64,000 bases of DNA from Forficula auricularia (GCA_024734495.1 JALMQS010000909.1:1-64000), one strand, 5' to 3'. Positions 22,049 through 33,539 are shown, counted from the stretch's first letter. The notes: generated by a model from the sequence alone, not told the origin. Numbers and translations: made by a program.

Positions 22049-22795
22049 AACCTTGAGCCACCGAGCGATGCTCGGTAACCAAATTTAAAAATAATATATA
22101 TATAGTATATGCTCCCTGGATCCCCCTCCCAAACAACTCACCTCGCCCCACCACTGTACCCCCACAGCCACCCACACCCCGCACCCAGATTTTGTATTTC
22201 TAGCCTTCTAGTGGTCCACAAATTATGTGTATATAGGTATATAAATAAATTCGGTATAATTATTTTTTTAATTAAATAAAAATTTATCGAGTTTTTTAAT
22301 CAACTAAATAAATAATAATTTTATTGAAAGCAATTTTTTACATGAAGGAATGTATACATTGTTTTTGGGGCTTCGATTTCGGAGATTACTTCCCCACCAT
22401 CGATCTGTACTTGATCTTCTAACTTGCGATAATATTTTTAGCAAGTGTTTTTAATAAGAGGAATTTTAGTCAATTAAATTGATAAATTCTAATATATAAC
22501 AATTTTTGGTATAACCTATTAGTGGGTTTTAAAATTAAAAAACCAATTAATAAATAAATAATAATAGAAAAAAATGTAAACAGACTTTTTTATTGAGATT
22601 TTCATCTATCAATAATTACTTTAATTAAGAAAAGATCAATTAAGATTAAATTTTTCGAGGTCCAGACCTAGCCAGATCGCTTTCTCATCCTCAAAACTTG
22701 TTAAAAGAGTTGGTTTCATCAAAATCGATAGAGCCGTTTTCAAAATAGAAAAAAGATACAAATATACATACTATTTTTGCTCGTAGATAGATAGA
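22049..22795 (-). mobile_element. Helitron-like element B
   Basis: On the minus strand the 5' end lies near 22795 (TCTACGAGCAAAAATAG), followed by GAAAACGGCTCTATCGATTT; the 3' end near 22050 has GAGCATCGCTC and GGTGGCTCAAGGTTCT. A G-rich stretch (minus-strand sense) at about 22110-22180 precedes the hairpin. Its 3' end faces that of element A across about 180 bp, so the two form a head-on inverted pair. Confidence 0.65.
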
Positions 22796-22799
22796 TAGA

Positions 22800-23590
22800 T
22801 TTGTGACAAAATGTGACAGGGAATGTTAAAAATTTTGATATCACAAAAATCAAATTAAAATTTTTTAAAAATTTTAAAATATTTTTTTTTAATTTATTTA
22901 TAATGCAATAATAGTAATAGTAAGTAAAAATAAGGGCCATTTTCCCTCCCACCATCACATATTATATATTTTATTTAAAATTAAATAAGAAAAAAAAATT
23001 CAGGGACCACATGAACTTGATCTTTTAAGTGCGTGGAATGACCATTGAATGGCGAGAGTTGAAGGTTAAGTTTCTAGATAAATTTTCTTCAAATCTTCAA
23101 TAATAATTATTCACCAGTATTTTCTTATAAAATTAAAATAAAAATATTCTAAGTTTTAAAGAATTAAAATTAGGTCAATTCGTGAAATAGATTTTATAAA
23201 TAATTTAATCAGAAAGGACGACCAATGGTCATTCTCAAAAGCCACCACAAACACACTTTTCAGTGAAAAGTATTTTTTATTTAAACTTCATTCTGACGAG
23301 AAATGATTAAACACCAAAGTAATCAATATCATTTAACAATTGGACTAGTGATAAATAAATTGAAGGAAAAGTTTAGTGATTTAATTTCAAATTAATCACT
23401 AGAAAATGAAAGAAAAACCAATGGTTAAATTTCAAAGTATTCACAAAGGTTCAACAATTAATTGAACAATTGTAGCTTTTAAAATGGAGGAAAAAACATT
23501 GATTAAATTCTAAATTAATCACAAAACTTAAGTAAGTAGTATTGTTTCGATAAAATGATGAAAAAAATTTAAAAAAAAATCTATGGAATT
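22800..23590. other. No recognised gene
   Basis: AT-rich sequence. The 72-codon frame at 22740-22958 on the minus strand starts in the Helitron-like element and has no family signature. Confidence 0.45.
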
Positions 23591-23593
23591 TAA

Positions 23594-24180
23594 TCTACTC
23601 TCTTATTAAACGAGCAAAAATTGTATATATTATGTATATATGTATCCGGTCAGTTTCTCGAAAACGGCTCTAATAACTATTTGGATGAAATTCACTGGTT
23701 AGGAGGATTTTGTGTTGGACATTCGATCTGTCACAGTCTCATCTTCGGCTAAGTTGTTTTTGATGGGTTTTTTGTTAATTGAAATAATTATTGACGAGGT
23801 GGTTGTCTCGATAAAAATGTATATTTACCTTTTTATTCAATTTCCTTTTAATTTTTAATTGGTTCTTTAATTTTAAATAACACTAATAGATCATTACAAA
23901 TATTATTATATATATTAAAAGTTATACAATTCAATTGATGGGATGGATTGGATTATCGGAAAAAGAGATTTTTTTATTTAATTAGTTTTTCCTCTTATTA
24001 AAAACAAGGACTAAAAAGATGTTGGCAAGCTCAAGAGGATCAAGGACAGTCGATGGTGGGGAAGTAATCTCCGAAGTCGAAGCTCAAATACAATGTATAC
24101 ATTAATTCATGTAAAATAATTGGTTCAATAAAAATTAAAAAATTTAATTGATTAAAAATCGAGTTTTAAATCACACAAAC
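23594..24180 (+). mobile_element. Helitron-like element E, 5' part
   Basis: Begins TCTACTCTCTTATTAAACGA, continues with the diverged AAAACGGCTC block and one copy of the internal GTCGATGGTGGGGAAGTAAT unit. It stops at about 24180, where a foldback element begins, so the 3' hairpin is missing. Confidence 0.65.
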
Positions 24181-24199
24181 GTATTTACTCTACTAAACA

Positions 24200-25072
24200 A
24201 TGAAATAACAATAACAATACTTACAACTTATAACAATACTTACTCTACTAAACAATGAAATATTAACATGAAATTACTTTTTGAAGTCGGTAACAAACAA
24301 ACTATATAAGCGAGCGAACCCGCCAAACGTATTAAGTAAGATCCGTCGAGTGCGATTCATAAAATGTATATGTTTGGCACCGACTTCAAAAAGTAATTTC
24401 ATATTAATATTTCGTCGTTTAGTTGTAACTAAATAAGATAATTATTTTATACCTTTTAGTGTATTTTATTTGATTTTTAAGTTATTATTATTTTATTAGT
24501 TCCATTTAATTTTTTGAAGTCGGTTTTATTTTTTTATAAAAATTATTTTTATTATTTTTATTTTTCTCTTTTAAGTGATGTTATTAATAGTGACTTAAGA
24601 TAATACCTTGCATGCATCTCGTAAGTGAAAGCGTCGGGCGAATGAATCAGAAAATGTTCATAAATATAGAAATTCTCTCGAAACGTTTGCGGGTTTTAAA
24701 TGAATGTTTTAAGAGTTTTTTTTTATAAAAGATTTTATTTATTATAATTTCGATTATTTGCTCATAAAAATTGGAGATTTACGTTATTTCGTCATTGATC
24801 ATATCATCAGAACTTGACCAATTAATATGGGACCACCCCTAAGTTACCCCCTTTCCAATAAAAAAAGAATCATTAAAATCGGTTCATAAACAAAGAAGTT
24901 AAGCCTGAATAAACATATCAAAAAAGGACCAATACCAATCGGTAACCTAGACTGAACCCAATGCAAAAAATCATCGAAATCGGTTCACAATTGGCGGGGA
25001 TGTCAGGTAACATAGACACACAAAAAATTCAGTCGAATTGAGTACCTCCTCCTTTTTTGAAGTCGGTTAATA
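24200..25072. mobile_element. GTCGGT foldback family, core plus right arm
   Basis: The inner hairpin (TTTTTGAAGTCGGTAACAAA ... GGCACCGACTTCAAAAAGT) is followed by the right-arm block series, ending with the complement of AACCGACTTCAAAAAAGGAG at about 25070. The left outer arm is missing. It lies only about 75 bp from the 3' splice-donor side of the integrin exon. Confidence 0.8.
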
Positions 25073-25140
25073 AATAAGAGTGATTTTGCGAGGTAGTAAC
25101 CACCCCATTGAGGAGATGGTCATGGTCAGCTGTCTCTGAG

Positions 25141-25146
25141 ACTCAC
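25141..25146 (-). promoter_or_regulatory. 5' splice donor of the integrin alpha exon
   Basis: On the minus strand the exon ends AGCTG and is followed by GTGAGT, a perfect match to the GT(A/G)AGT donor consensus. The exon ends after the first two bases of a codon (TG), which would complete as Trp, matching the Trp-Leu-Leu-Val-Gly-Ala-Pro that follows in this family. Confidence 0.85.
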
Positions 25147-25313
25147 CAGCTGTCACCGATCCTTCTCTCATTGGTGATCCGATGCTGTGCGATCGAGTAC
25201 CCGAAGTAAGTATCCGGCTGTCCACGCTTGATAATCGGGATCCGTGGGTCGAGGTTGAAGGCGGAGACCCCGGCGAGCATTAGCAGGAAGACCCCGGCGC
25301 CCATTGACACCAT
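25147..25313 (-). CDS. Integrin alpha subunit, first coding exon (partial gene)
   Basis: Fifty-five codons plus two bases from the ATG at 25313 to the GTGAGT donor. The product would be a type-I membrane receptor subunit that pairs with an integrin beta chain for cell-matrix adhesion. Residues 1-18 form a signal peptide with a hydrophobic core (GAGVFLLMLAGVSA). The mature chain starts FNLDPRIPIIKRG, then DTYFGYSIAQH, the opening strand of the first beta-propeller FG-GAP repeat; it ends at GDS-W, just before the usual LLVGAP. The sequence most resembles the laminin-binding (alpha-PS1, alpha3/6/7-like) class, from memory of that family. An in-frame TAG five codons upstream supports this ATG. 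The 167-nt length leaves phase 2, which fits. No later exon is recognisable in the window, so intron 1 likely exceeds 25 kb. Confidence 0.87.
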
Positions 25314-25620
25314 TGGAGACGGACCCTAGGATGACACTACACAGGCACACACACTCACACACGCGCACACTGGAAGCACTCAGGTGGTCGTACAGATACA
25401 GATCATAGATACAACAAATAATCAAGTTGACTAGCGCGTGGATGCTCACCATCTGAATGGGACGAACGAAAAAAAATGACAAATGCACGGACGGAGCAGG
25501 CAAGTAGGGGTAGGGAGAGAGAGAGCGAGCTAGAGTGGGGGTTTCAAAACAAGCTGCGGCGCGACCGCTAAATAGCTTGCATGTGCGCTTGCGCAGAGTT
25601 AACCTGTCGAAGGAAGGGCG
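25314..25620 (-). promoter_or_regulatory. 5' UTR and probable promoter of the integrin alpha gene
   Basis: Directly upstream of the integrin ATG. It holds a CA-type microsatellite (about 25350-25370), then a GA-rich run on the plus strand (CT-rich in gene sense, 25515-25530) like GAGA-factor sites, and a CpG-containing segment at 25545-25605. On the minus strand TGCGCAAGCGCA resembles the NRF-1/Ewg palindrome. The region is clearly less AT-rich than its surroundings. No convincing TATA box. The start site cannot be fixed from sequence. Confidence 0.45.
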
Positions 25621-25689
25621 AACTTGTTGTGTGGCACATCACTATGTTTCTCTACATATTCTTAATCTACATAAAAAACTGAACAACTT

Positions 25690-26426
25690 TTTAACCGACT
25701 TTAAAAAAAATAATTTTTAAGAAAAAAATCAAACCGACTTCAAAAAATTAAATGCAACAAATAAAATACACTAAAAGGTATAAAATAATTATTATCTTAT
25801 TTAGTTACAACTAAACGACGAAATATTAACATGAAATTACTTTTTGAAGTCGGTGCCAAACTAACTATACCTATAAGCGAGCATACCCGCCAAACGTACT
25901 AAGTAAGATCCGTCGAGTGCGATTCATAAAAGGTATATGTTTGGCACCGACTTCAAAAAGTAATTTCATGTTAATATTTAGTTTAGTTTAGTTTAGTTGT
26001 AACTAAATAAGATAATAATTATTTTATACTTTTTAGTGTATTTTTATATTTGTTGCATTTAATTTTTTGAAGTCGGTTTGATTTTTTCTTAAAAATTATT
26101 TTTATTTTTTAGTTTCTTTTTAGTGATGTTATTAATAGTGATCCTATCATCAGAACTTGACCAAATTAATATGACACCATCCCTAAGACACCTCCTTTCC
26201 AATAAAAAAAGAATAATCGAAAAAGGTTCATAATCAAAGAAGTTAGTCCTGAACAAGCCTAACAAAAAAGGTCTAATACCTATAAAAAAATGGGACCAAT
26301 CGGAAGGTAGACTGGACCCAATGCATTTTTAAATCGGTTCTCAATTGGCGGAGATATGAGGTAACATAGGCTCAAAAAAAAATTCAGTCGAATAGAGAAC
26401 CTCCTCCTTTTTTGAAGTCGGTTAAA
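25690..26426. mobile_element. GTCGGT foldback family, core and right arm
   Basis: Starts with a shortened left end (AACCGACTTTAAAAAAA), then the inner palindrome with GAAGTCGGTGCCAAACTAAC and a short GTTTA duplication at about 25980-25995 (TTAGTTTAGTTTAGTTTAG), then the right arm ending at 26424 with GAAGTCGGTT. Confidence 0.8.
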
Positions 26427-28157
26427 AAGTAGGAGGCTCTCAATTCGAATGATTTTTTTTTGTGTGTCTATGTTACCTGATATCTTCGCCAATTGTGCCC
26501 CGATGTTGATGATTTTTTTGCATTGAATTCGGTCTAGTTTCCGATTGGTAAAAATATAAATTTCATTGTTATTGGACCTTTTTTGTTATATTTTTTCAGC
26601 CATAACTTCTTTGTTTATGAACTGATTTTAATGATTATTTCTGCTTTTGGATCAGTATAGCTCCAAGATAGTCAAGATACCTAACTATTTATTTATTTTA
26701 TGTATGTTCAGCGAGAACTTTTTGCCACGTGGACCGGTTTAGATGATTCTTTTTTTACTGGAAAGGAGGTACCTTAGGGGTGGTACCATATTAATTTGGT
26801 CAAGTTCTGAAGATATGATCAATGGCGAAATAACGTAAATCTACAATTCTTATGAGCATTTGCTATAATCGAAATTATAATAAATAAAATCTTTTATTAA
26901 AAAAATCTTAAAACTCGCTAACGATTCGAGATTATTTCTCTATTTATGAATTGAATTTTATTATCATTTTCTGATTCATTCCCCCGAATCTTTCTCTTAC
27001 GAGATACATGCAAGGTATTATATTAAGTCACTATTAATAACATCACAAAAAAGAAAATAATAATAATAATTTTTATAAAAAAAAAATAAATAAAACCGAC
27101 TTCAAAAAAACTAAATGCAACAAAGAAAATATTAATAACTTAAAAATAAAATAAAATACACTAAAAGATATAAAATAATTATTATCTTATTTAGTTACAA
27201 CTAAACGACGAAATATTAACATGAAATCACTTTTTGAAGTCGGTGCCAAACATATACATTTTATGAATCGCACTCGACGGATCTTACTTAGTACGTTTGG
27301 CGGGTACGCTCGCTTATAGGTATAGTTTGTTTGGCACCGACTTCAAAAAGTGTTTTCATGTTAATATTTCGTCGTTTAGTTGTAACGAAATAAGATAATT
27401 ATTTTATACCTTTTAGTCCATTTTATTTGATTTTTGGGTTTTATTATTTTATTTGTTGCATTTAATTATTTTGAAGTCTGTTTTATATTTTTTATAAAAA
27501 TTATTATTATTTTTCTCTTTTTAGTGATGTTATTAATAGTGACTTAATAATATACCTTGCATGCATCTCGTAAGAGAAAGCGTCGGGCAAATGAATAAAA
27601 ATGATAAAAAATTCAATTTATAAATATAAAAATTCTCTCGAAACGTTTGCGGGTTTTAAATGAATGTTTTAAGATTTTTTTTATAAAAAAATTTATTTAT
27701 TATAATTTCGATTATTTGCTCATAAGAATTGAAGATTTATCGTTATTTCGTCATTGATCATATCATTAGAACTTGACCATATTAATATGGGACCACCCCT
27801 AAGGCACGCCCCTTCCAATAAAAAGAATCATCGAAATCGGTCCACGTGGCAAAAAGTTCTCGCTAAACATACATAAAAATAAATAAATAAATATTTAGGT
27901 ATCTTGACTACTTTGGAGCTATATTGATCCAAACGTAGAAAGAATCATTAAAATATACAAAGAAGTTATGGGTGAACAAATATAACAAAAAAGGTCCAAT
28001 ACCAATGAAATTTATATTTTTACCAATCGGAAACTAGAATGAACCCAATGCAAAAAAATAATCAAAATCGGTTCACAATTGGCGAAGATATCAGGTAACA
28101 TAGACAAAAAAATTTAAGTCGAATTGAGAACCTCCTCCTTTTTTCAATTCGGTTAAT
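26418..28157. mobile_element. GTCGGT foldback family, copy sharing its terminus with the previous one
   Basis: Begins within the GTCGGTTAAAAAGTAGGAGG junction at 26418 and contains an extended left arm (with TTTTGCCACGTGGACCGGTT and the TTACGTTATTTCGCCATTGA block in complement), the central hairpin at 27228-27345, and a mirror-image right arm ending near 28157. The abutting of two copies at a single terminus suggests insertion into, or recombination at, the terminal repeat. Confidence 0.75.
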
Positions 28158-28179
28158 AAAAAACTGAACAACTTTTCTT

Positions 28180-28640
28180 AGAACTATTTTTTTATACGAC
28201 ATCAAATAAAAAAATATTAAATCAATTAGATCTCAAAAAATCTTAATAATTATTTTTAACAATTATTCAAATTAATTATCAAATATATAATTATTAAATA
28301 AATAATTTAATCATTTTTCGATATTGTTCTGAGACATTCCAGAGTGTATGAGTATATGACAAGTCTTCTGGATGAATTCCAGTTCCAATTTGTTAATTTT
28401 GGCCTTTTAAGTTTCTTCCTAGCCTTTATATTGTTTTTTAACAGATTTACAACACGATAAAATGAAGCTTTTGAGGGTATATTCCTATCAGGAAAACGCT
28501 CGTCATCCATTTCAATTGCAGCTCCATAATACTTCTTCCACATTCACCATAAATTAGGACCATTTCAATTCTGTCATCAACAAAAGATGCTCCATTTTTA
28601 TTATGGTTATACCTACAATATAACTATCTACTGGATTGAT
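28180..28640 (-). pseudogene. DUF4817-type transposase N-terminus, fragment
   Basis: On the minus strand the reading AAIEMDDERFPDRN, IPSKASFYRVVNLLKNN is a helix-turn-helix of the DUF4817 kind that precedes DD41D DDE domains in insect mariner-type transposases. The upstream part (ATGGAGCATCTTTTGTTGAT...) is frame-shifted and the C-terminal DDE domain is missing. Related scraps occur at 34830-34930 (minus) and 50570-50830 (plus), where the long terminal repeats are preserved. Confidence 0.65.
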
Positions 28641-28649
28641 ACGAGAAAT

Positions 28650-29420
28650 AAACTTTTTTAAACTCAAGAAATTTAAGTAGTTCTATTAAGTTAAACCAAT
28701 AGATAATAGATCTTTATTGTTTCTCGCAGTAGTAGGTTGCAAATACGTGAATAATGATGGCTCCAAAATTATTAATTTGGAAGTTTTTACCAAAACATCC
28801 AAACCAAACTAATTAATTAACAAATTAATAAAAATATATCGATATATAAGTTATAGCTAATTTAATATAGTTTAAAAATATATAGTCGTTGTTGTCGAAA
28901 ACCTGCTCCTTCATGGTCAAAATAGGAAAAAAGCGCGATTTTTAGGGATATTCATAATTGATCCGGTGTTTTTTGGATCCATATTAAAAATTGAATTACT
29001 GGAACAAATTTGCATTTCTTTTTTTAATCGCCGCGAAATTTTATCCTCTTTAATTTACTATAGAACGATTATTTAGAAAATATGAACTGTTTTCGAGTTA
29101 TAAGCAAAAAACTTTAAAAAATTCGAGGTTTCGCAATTAATGTAAACTGAACCACTTTTTGGATCCTCTATTTACTGGGCTATATAATAGAAGTATACTT
29201 CCAGCTTAAATCGTTACATTAATATTTTTGAACAGGTTAATTATAATCAGTTAGGTTCAAATTTATAAATAGTCAGATAAAAAATGAATAGAAATGATAG
29301 TGGAAAACTAACCATACAAAGAGTGCCTGTAACTATGCAACCGAATGGACGAGCAAACTGTGAGTTACCCTAAGTCGCAGGCGCACAGGCTGACGTAGTT
29401 TTGAATTCACTAGATATTTT
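28650..29420. other. No recognised gene
   Basis: AT-rich sequence upstream of the LINE tail. No frame with a family signature, no terminal repeat. Confidence 0.45.
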
Positions 29421-29427
29421 TTTCTAA

Positions 29428-30376
29428 TTTTTTTTTAATGATAATGATGAGAGAAGGAGTTACACCAAAAGGTGCAACCCCTAAGGGCCTCAGTTGGCCC
29501 TTCCATCGTGAAAGGAAGAAGAAAGAATTTTATGGGCTGGGCGGGGGTCGAAGGTATCTGTGGATACGAGTCTTAAATAGCTGAAGGTTATAAGTCGCGG
29601 GAAAGATGGTGGCAGGGAGCGAGTTCCAGTCTCTGGAGGTCATAGGGATAAAAGAGTTGGCGAAAGCGCTTGTTCGACTTTTATCCAATTTGACATCGAA
29701 GGGGTGCTGAGCGTTAGAAAACCGCGTGTTTCTCGCAAAGAGGCCATTAGGGGGTATAAGTAATTTCAGCTCGACTGAACAGACACCGTGATAGTATCTG
29801 TAGTACAGGGAAAGGGCAGAAACGGTTCTTCGGTGAGCCAGGGTGAGTTGGATAGAGCCGAGTCTCCTATTAGTTTAATTGCTCGTTTCTGAATTGCATC
29901 CAGTGTAGCAAGAGAATGCTTGGATGCACCCCTCCACAGATGAGAGCCATATTCGAGACAGGGACGAATTTGAGCCATATACAGTATAAGAAGTTGACTG
30001 GGAGTATAACAGCGTCTAGACCTAAATAGGAGACCAAGCTTGCGCGCTGCAGCTTTAACAGTGGTTGAGATATGGTCATTCCATGAAAGGTCAGACCCTA
30101 GAGTTACGCCTAGCATTGAAATTTTATCCCTGAATTTTAGTGAGTTTGAGTCGAATGATATGTTTGGGAGGTTTCTGTCGACGCGCCTAGAAATAAGGCA
30201 ACACTGAGTTTTCCCTGCATTGAAGTTAACTAAGTTTTGGGATCCCCAGTTTTTAAGTTTGCATAAGTCTAAATTAATTGAGGAGGCAATGTCTGCACGG
30301 TTTTTCTGCGATGCAGGGGCGTTATGTAGGGTGCTGTCATCTGCGTAACAATGTATACAGGTTTTACACTTCAAAT
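29428..30376 (-). mobile_element. 5'-truncated jockey-like LINE
   Basis: On the minus strand the 3' end of a non-LTR retrotransposon: reverse transcriptase from the catalytic YADD box to its C-terminus, a ~100-bp 3' UTR, and an A-tail at about 29437-29428. The 3' UTR (CCTTTCACGATGGAAGGGCC ... CATCATTATCATTAAAA) is shared with the SINE tail at 16535-16645. The 5' truncation near 30376 is typical of incomplete target-primed reverse transcription. The target duplication was not resolved. Confidence 0.8.
29530..30370 (-). pseudogene. Non-LTR reverse transcriptase, C-terminal half
   Basis: Begins CYADDSTLHNAP (catalytic Asp pair in YADD, palm motif C), then NLDLCKLKNWGS, NFNAGKTQC, LGVTLGSDLSWNDHI, KAAARKLGLLFR, LYMAQIRPCLEYGSHLW and LDAIQKRAIKLIGD. 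A frameshift near 29850 moves to LAHRRTVSALSLYYRYYHG, then FARNTRFSNAQHPFDVKLDK, FIPMTSRDWNSLPATIFP and TRIHRYL, ending at TAA (29530-29532). This is the typical C-terminal region of jockey-clade elements. It copies RNA into DNA at nicked targets in intact form; here truncation and the frameshift make it dead. Confidence 0.85.
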
Positions 30377-30886
30377 TGAACACTTTACAAATCAAACATT
30401 TCTCCCCAAAAGGACGCAAACTAGATTTATTAGAATCCATTAAAATCAAGAAAGCAATCACCCTCAATGAACCCATTCTCAATAACCAATTAGAAACCAC
30501 TAAATCAACAATACTTGATCTATTGATAAACCAAATTTAACAGAAATTCATTCTTTACTAAACATTTGTTCCTCTTTTCTCACCTTCAAATTAACTTTCT
30601 ATATCCTCTTCTTTTGTCTAAATTTATATAGTCTAAAACCCTTACACAAATTCCTTTAATAGGTAGTCCCAGAATCCTTTACAAATAAATTTCGAACATA
30701 GACATCCTATCTGAAATGTACCTGACTTTGGCCAGACAATTGGTTCAATACCCAGTTTCTCCCTTCCACGTACCTTTAAATTCAACCACACAATTCTTTC
30801 AACGCCCATTGGCTCACCCCCCCCACTCCCTCTGTACTAAAATAATATCAATACAATGTAAAAATTTTATATTCAGTTTTCTGTTA

Positions 30887-30929
30887 AACCTCCTGATGAA
30901 GGGTTCATAGCCCGAAATATGTATAGAGA
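30887..30929 (+). ncRNA. Hammerhead-ribozyme-like motif (family 3, plus)
   Basis: Core strands CTGATGA and GAAA are separated by A plus a GGG/CCC helix II (loop TTCATAG). After GAAA the sequence ATATGTAT can form a three-base-pair helix III (AUA/UAU), leaving A at the cleavage position. Flanking CTC and GAG form a three-base-pair helix I. One extra nucleotide sits between core A9 and helix II. Prediction from pattern only. Confidence 0.4.
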
Positions 30930-31229
30930 TAAATAAAAAAAAATTCTCCAAAATAATTTAAAAGATTTATTAATTTTTCTAATTTTATTTCCACTTTGTG
31001 AAACACCACTATAATCCGTTAAATAATTCCTGTGTTTAATATGTTTCACTATAAACCAACACCGCTTTCCCTAAGCTTTATCAAATTGAACAGTTAAATA
31101 ATTTATTCATTGACTATAACTTTTAAGGAGTTAGGTATTGGTTCTAGGTGAAACATTTTAATATAATAATAAAACTTGAACAAGATGCGAGGTAGGTTTC
31201 ACAAAAAAAGAAATAAAACAAAATTGAGT

Positions 31230-31278
31230 TTTGAATTCGATATATTTCGGGGGTGAGCCCATCATCAGGAGTCAAAGT
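31230..31278 (-). ncRNA. Hammerhead-ribozyme-like motif (family 3, minus)
   Basis: On the minus strand GACTC, CTGATGA, T, GGG...CCC, GAAA, TATATC, GAATTC. Helix III would be AUA/UAU, the cleavage base C. Helix I (GACTC against GAATTC) pairs with a bulge. It faces the motif at 30887 in inverted orientation about 300 bp away. Confidence 0.4.
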
Positions 31279-31299
31279 AAACTGATTATACAATGGAAA

Positions 31300-32625
31300 A
31301 ATAATTTTAAAAATAACAATTTTTTTAATATTTTTTGAAATGTATATGGTGAGGGAAAGTAGGGGTAAGAAGGGAAATTGTTCTAAGAATTAATATTTTC
31401 GACAAATTAAAAAATTGAGTTTTGAACCAGCTGAAGGGAAGCTCTACCTACGATTATGATAATAAAGAATGGAAACGTATGTGACAGAGTACAACTGGAA
31501 AAGTGACTGAAAGGGTACAATTACCTTAATATATCCAATGTGCGAACAATAGAAGGAATGTTTAGTTAATTTATTATAATATATAATCAATAATTGTATT
31601 TTTATAAACTTCTAATTGGTTATTTAAAATATTTCAATTATTTAATAGGGCTATTTTAATTTCTGTGGATTCTAAGAGATCCAATTACCCTGAAGTAATG
31701 CAAATAGCGGTTCCGGGGTAGGGTGAATAGGGGAAAGGAGGGGTTTTAGTCGGTAGGAGTCCGACACTACCCATGAAGAGGTGTCCATGACGGATTTCCC
31801 TTAAAAAAAAAGACATCCAATTTAATCATTAGGACCTACCTTACATCGTTGTCAAAAACTTAAACATTAGGGCCTAGACGTAGGAAATAGTAAAGAAAAG
31901 AAATCACAAAGCATAGTTTACGTTAACAGATAGAATATTTTATTATTTTTAACTTTGAGAATCACCGGCCTAGATAATGAAAAATCGGTTAACATTGATA
32001 AACAACGGTCTTATGAAGAACGGAAGTACAACTTTAGTAATCAACGATTGTGTTAAAGTGCCTGCATGAGAATTCACAAATTAACTACTATCAAAAATTA
32101 TTGGAAGCACATAATGTTATGAAAGTCAATCCAATATTGAACATAGGCTTAGAACTATCCGAAAGAAAATAATGCAATTCGTTGTGAAAAAATATATGAA
32201 TAAATAAAAGCCATCATTGAGTCAAAGACTATTCAAACTTATAAATACTGTAAGTTTTATCAAAACATAATAAAAGTAGCAAAGCCAGAAATGATTTTTT
32301 TCTAATAATAAATATATATATACGATATACTTAGTACCTTTGCATAATGATAGTAAGTGATCAGAGTATTCTTTTATCTTCAGTTTGAATGATAGAGATC
32401 AATTTAAAATAGAAACCAAATGGACTTAAGAGAGAGAACCAGTTTTCGCAGCATCCAGCCATAATTGAGATTAATGAATCTGAAAAAATAATAAACAATT
32501 GTTTTAATAAAATGCAGATGAAACAATTTGATTTGATGTCAATTAGGATATAAATATTTCAATTTTAAGATAGAGTCAAAGCTATTCTAACTTTGTTAAG
32601 TTTGATCAAAAATTGTATTATTTAT
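31300..32625. other. No gene; possible short retroposon tail at 31650-31815
   Basis: At 31755-31775 GTCGG and CCGAC form a hairpin (AGTCGGTAGGAGTCCGACAC), followed by CTACCCATGAAGAGGTGTCC and an A-run at 31802-31810. This resembles LINE/SINE 3' tails in insects, but no head was found. The rest is unassigned. Confidence 0.4.
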
Positions 32626-32629
32626 CTAT

Positions 32630-33175
32630 CTATATAGTCTTATTAAAAGAGCAAAAATTGTTTATATATAAATTTGTTTATATATTTGTATCTTAGTTCT
32701 ATTTTGAAAACGGCTCTACCGATTTTGATGAAACCAACTCTATTAACAAGTTTTGAGGATGGGAAAACGATCTGGCTAGGTCTGGATCTCGACAAATTTC
32801 ATCTTAAATGATCTTTTCTTAATTAAAATAATTATTTATAGATAAAAATCTCAATAAAAAAGTTTGTTTACATTTTTTTCAATTATCTTTTATTTATTAA
32901 TTGCTTTTTTAATTTTTAAAACCCACTAATAGGTTATAGCAAATATTAATATATATATATTAAAAGTAGGAATTTTTTGTTTGTTTTTAATTAACAGGTG
33001 TTTAAATCATAACATTACAGGTGTATTTACAAATAAAGTGGTTGAATTGGCTTTTTTATATAACTTGGAAACAAATCTTATTTAATTTTATGTTTTTATT
33101 TTAGATCCTATACAATTATTTATATTATTATTATTTTCCTATTTAATTTTTTTTATAATGGGGGGGGGGGTCAGA
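32630..33175 (+). mobile_element. Helitron-like element F, 5' part
   Basis: AGTCTTATTAAAAGAGCAAA, GAAAACGGCTCTACCGATTT and the GAAAACGATCTGGCTAGG block match the Helitron-like 5' region. The continuation with TTAATTAACAGGTGTTTAAA and CTTGGAAACAAATCTTA is shared with element C at 38299-38480. It breaks off at an oligo-G run (33163-33172) with no 3' hairpin. Confidence 0.6.
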
Positions 33176-33329
33176 GAGGATGAGTGTCAAAACTTAATAA
33201 GTGCGTTGCCCAAAAGAATTCAAGCCGTAATTAAAAATAAAAGCGACGTCACACAGTGGTAAAGGTTTTGGATTTTGTATGTTTTCCTTGTTTTTAACAA
33301 TTAAAAAATAATTTTAAATTAAATGTTAC

Positions 33330-33491
33330 AATAAAGATAAGAGTAAATAGATATTTTATTTAATATGGATTTACTATGAGTTAAGGATACTGGGTCACTT
33401 ATTTCACATTTAATGTGAAATAAGTGACCAGTATCCTTAACTCATAGTAAATCCATATTAAATAAAATATCTATTTACTCTTATCTTTATT
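33330..33491. mobile_element. Palindromic MITE, copy 2
   Basis: A near-perfect ~160-bp hairpin, GATAAGAGTAAATAGATATT at the left and its complement at the right, with an internal TTTACTATGAGTTAAGGATAC block. Its arms match each other almost exactly. Same family as 6869-7017. Confidence 0.8.
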
Positions 33492-33539
33492 AAAGATGTT
33501 TCACCTTGCACCAACACCACAATCTCTACTGATTATTAA

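Noticed and set aside
25168..25503. 111-codon minus-strand frame overlapping the integrin exon
   Set aside because: It is in another frame and reads through the CA repeat; the integrin frame has the signal peptide, family motif and splice donor.
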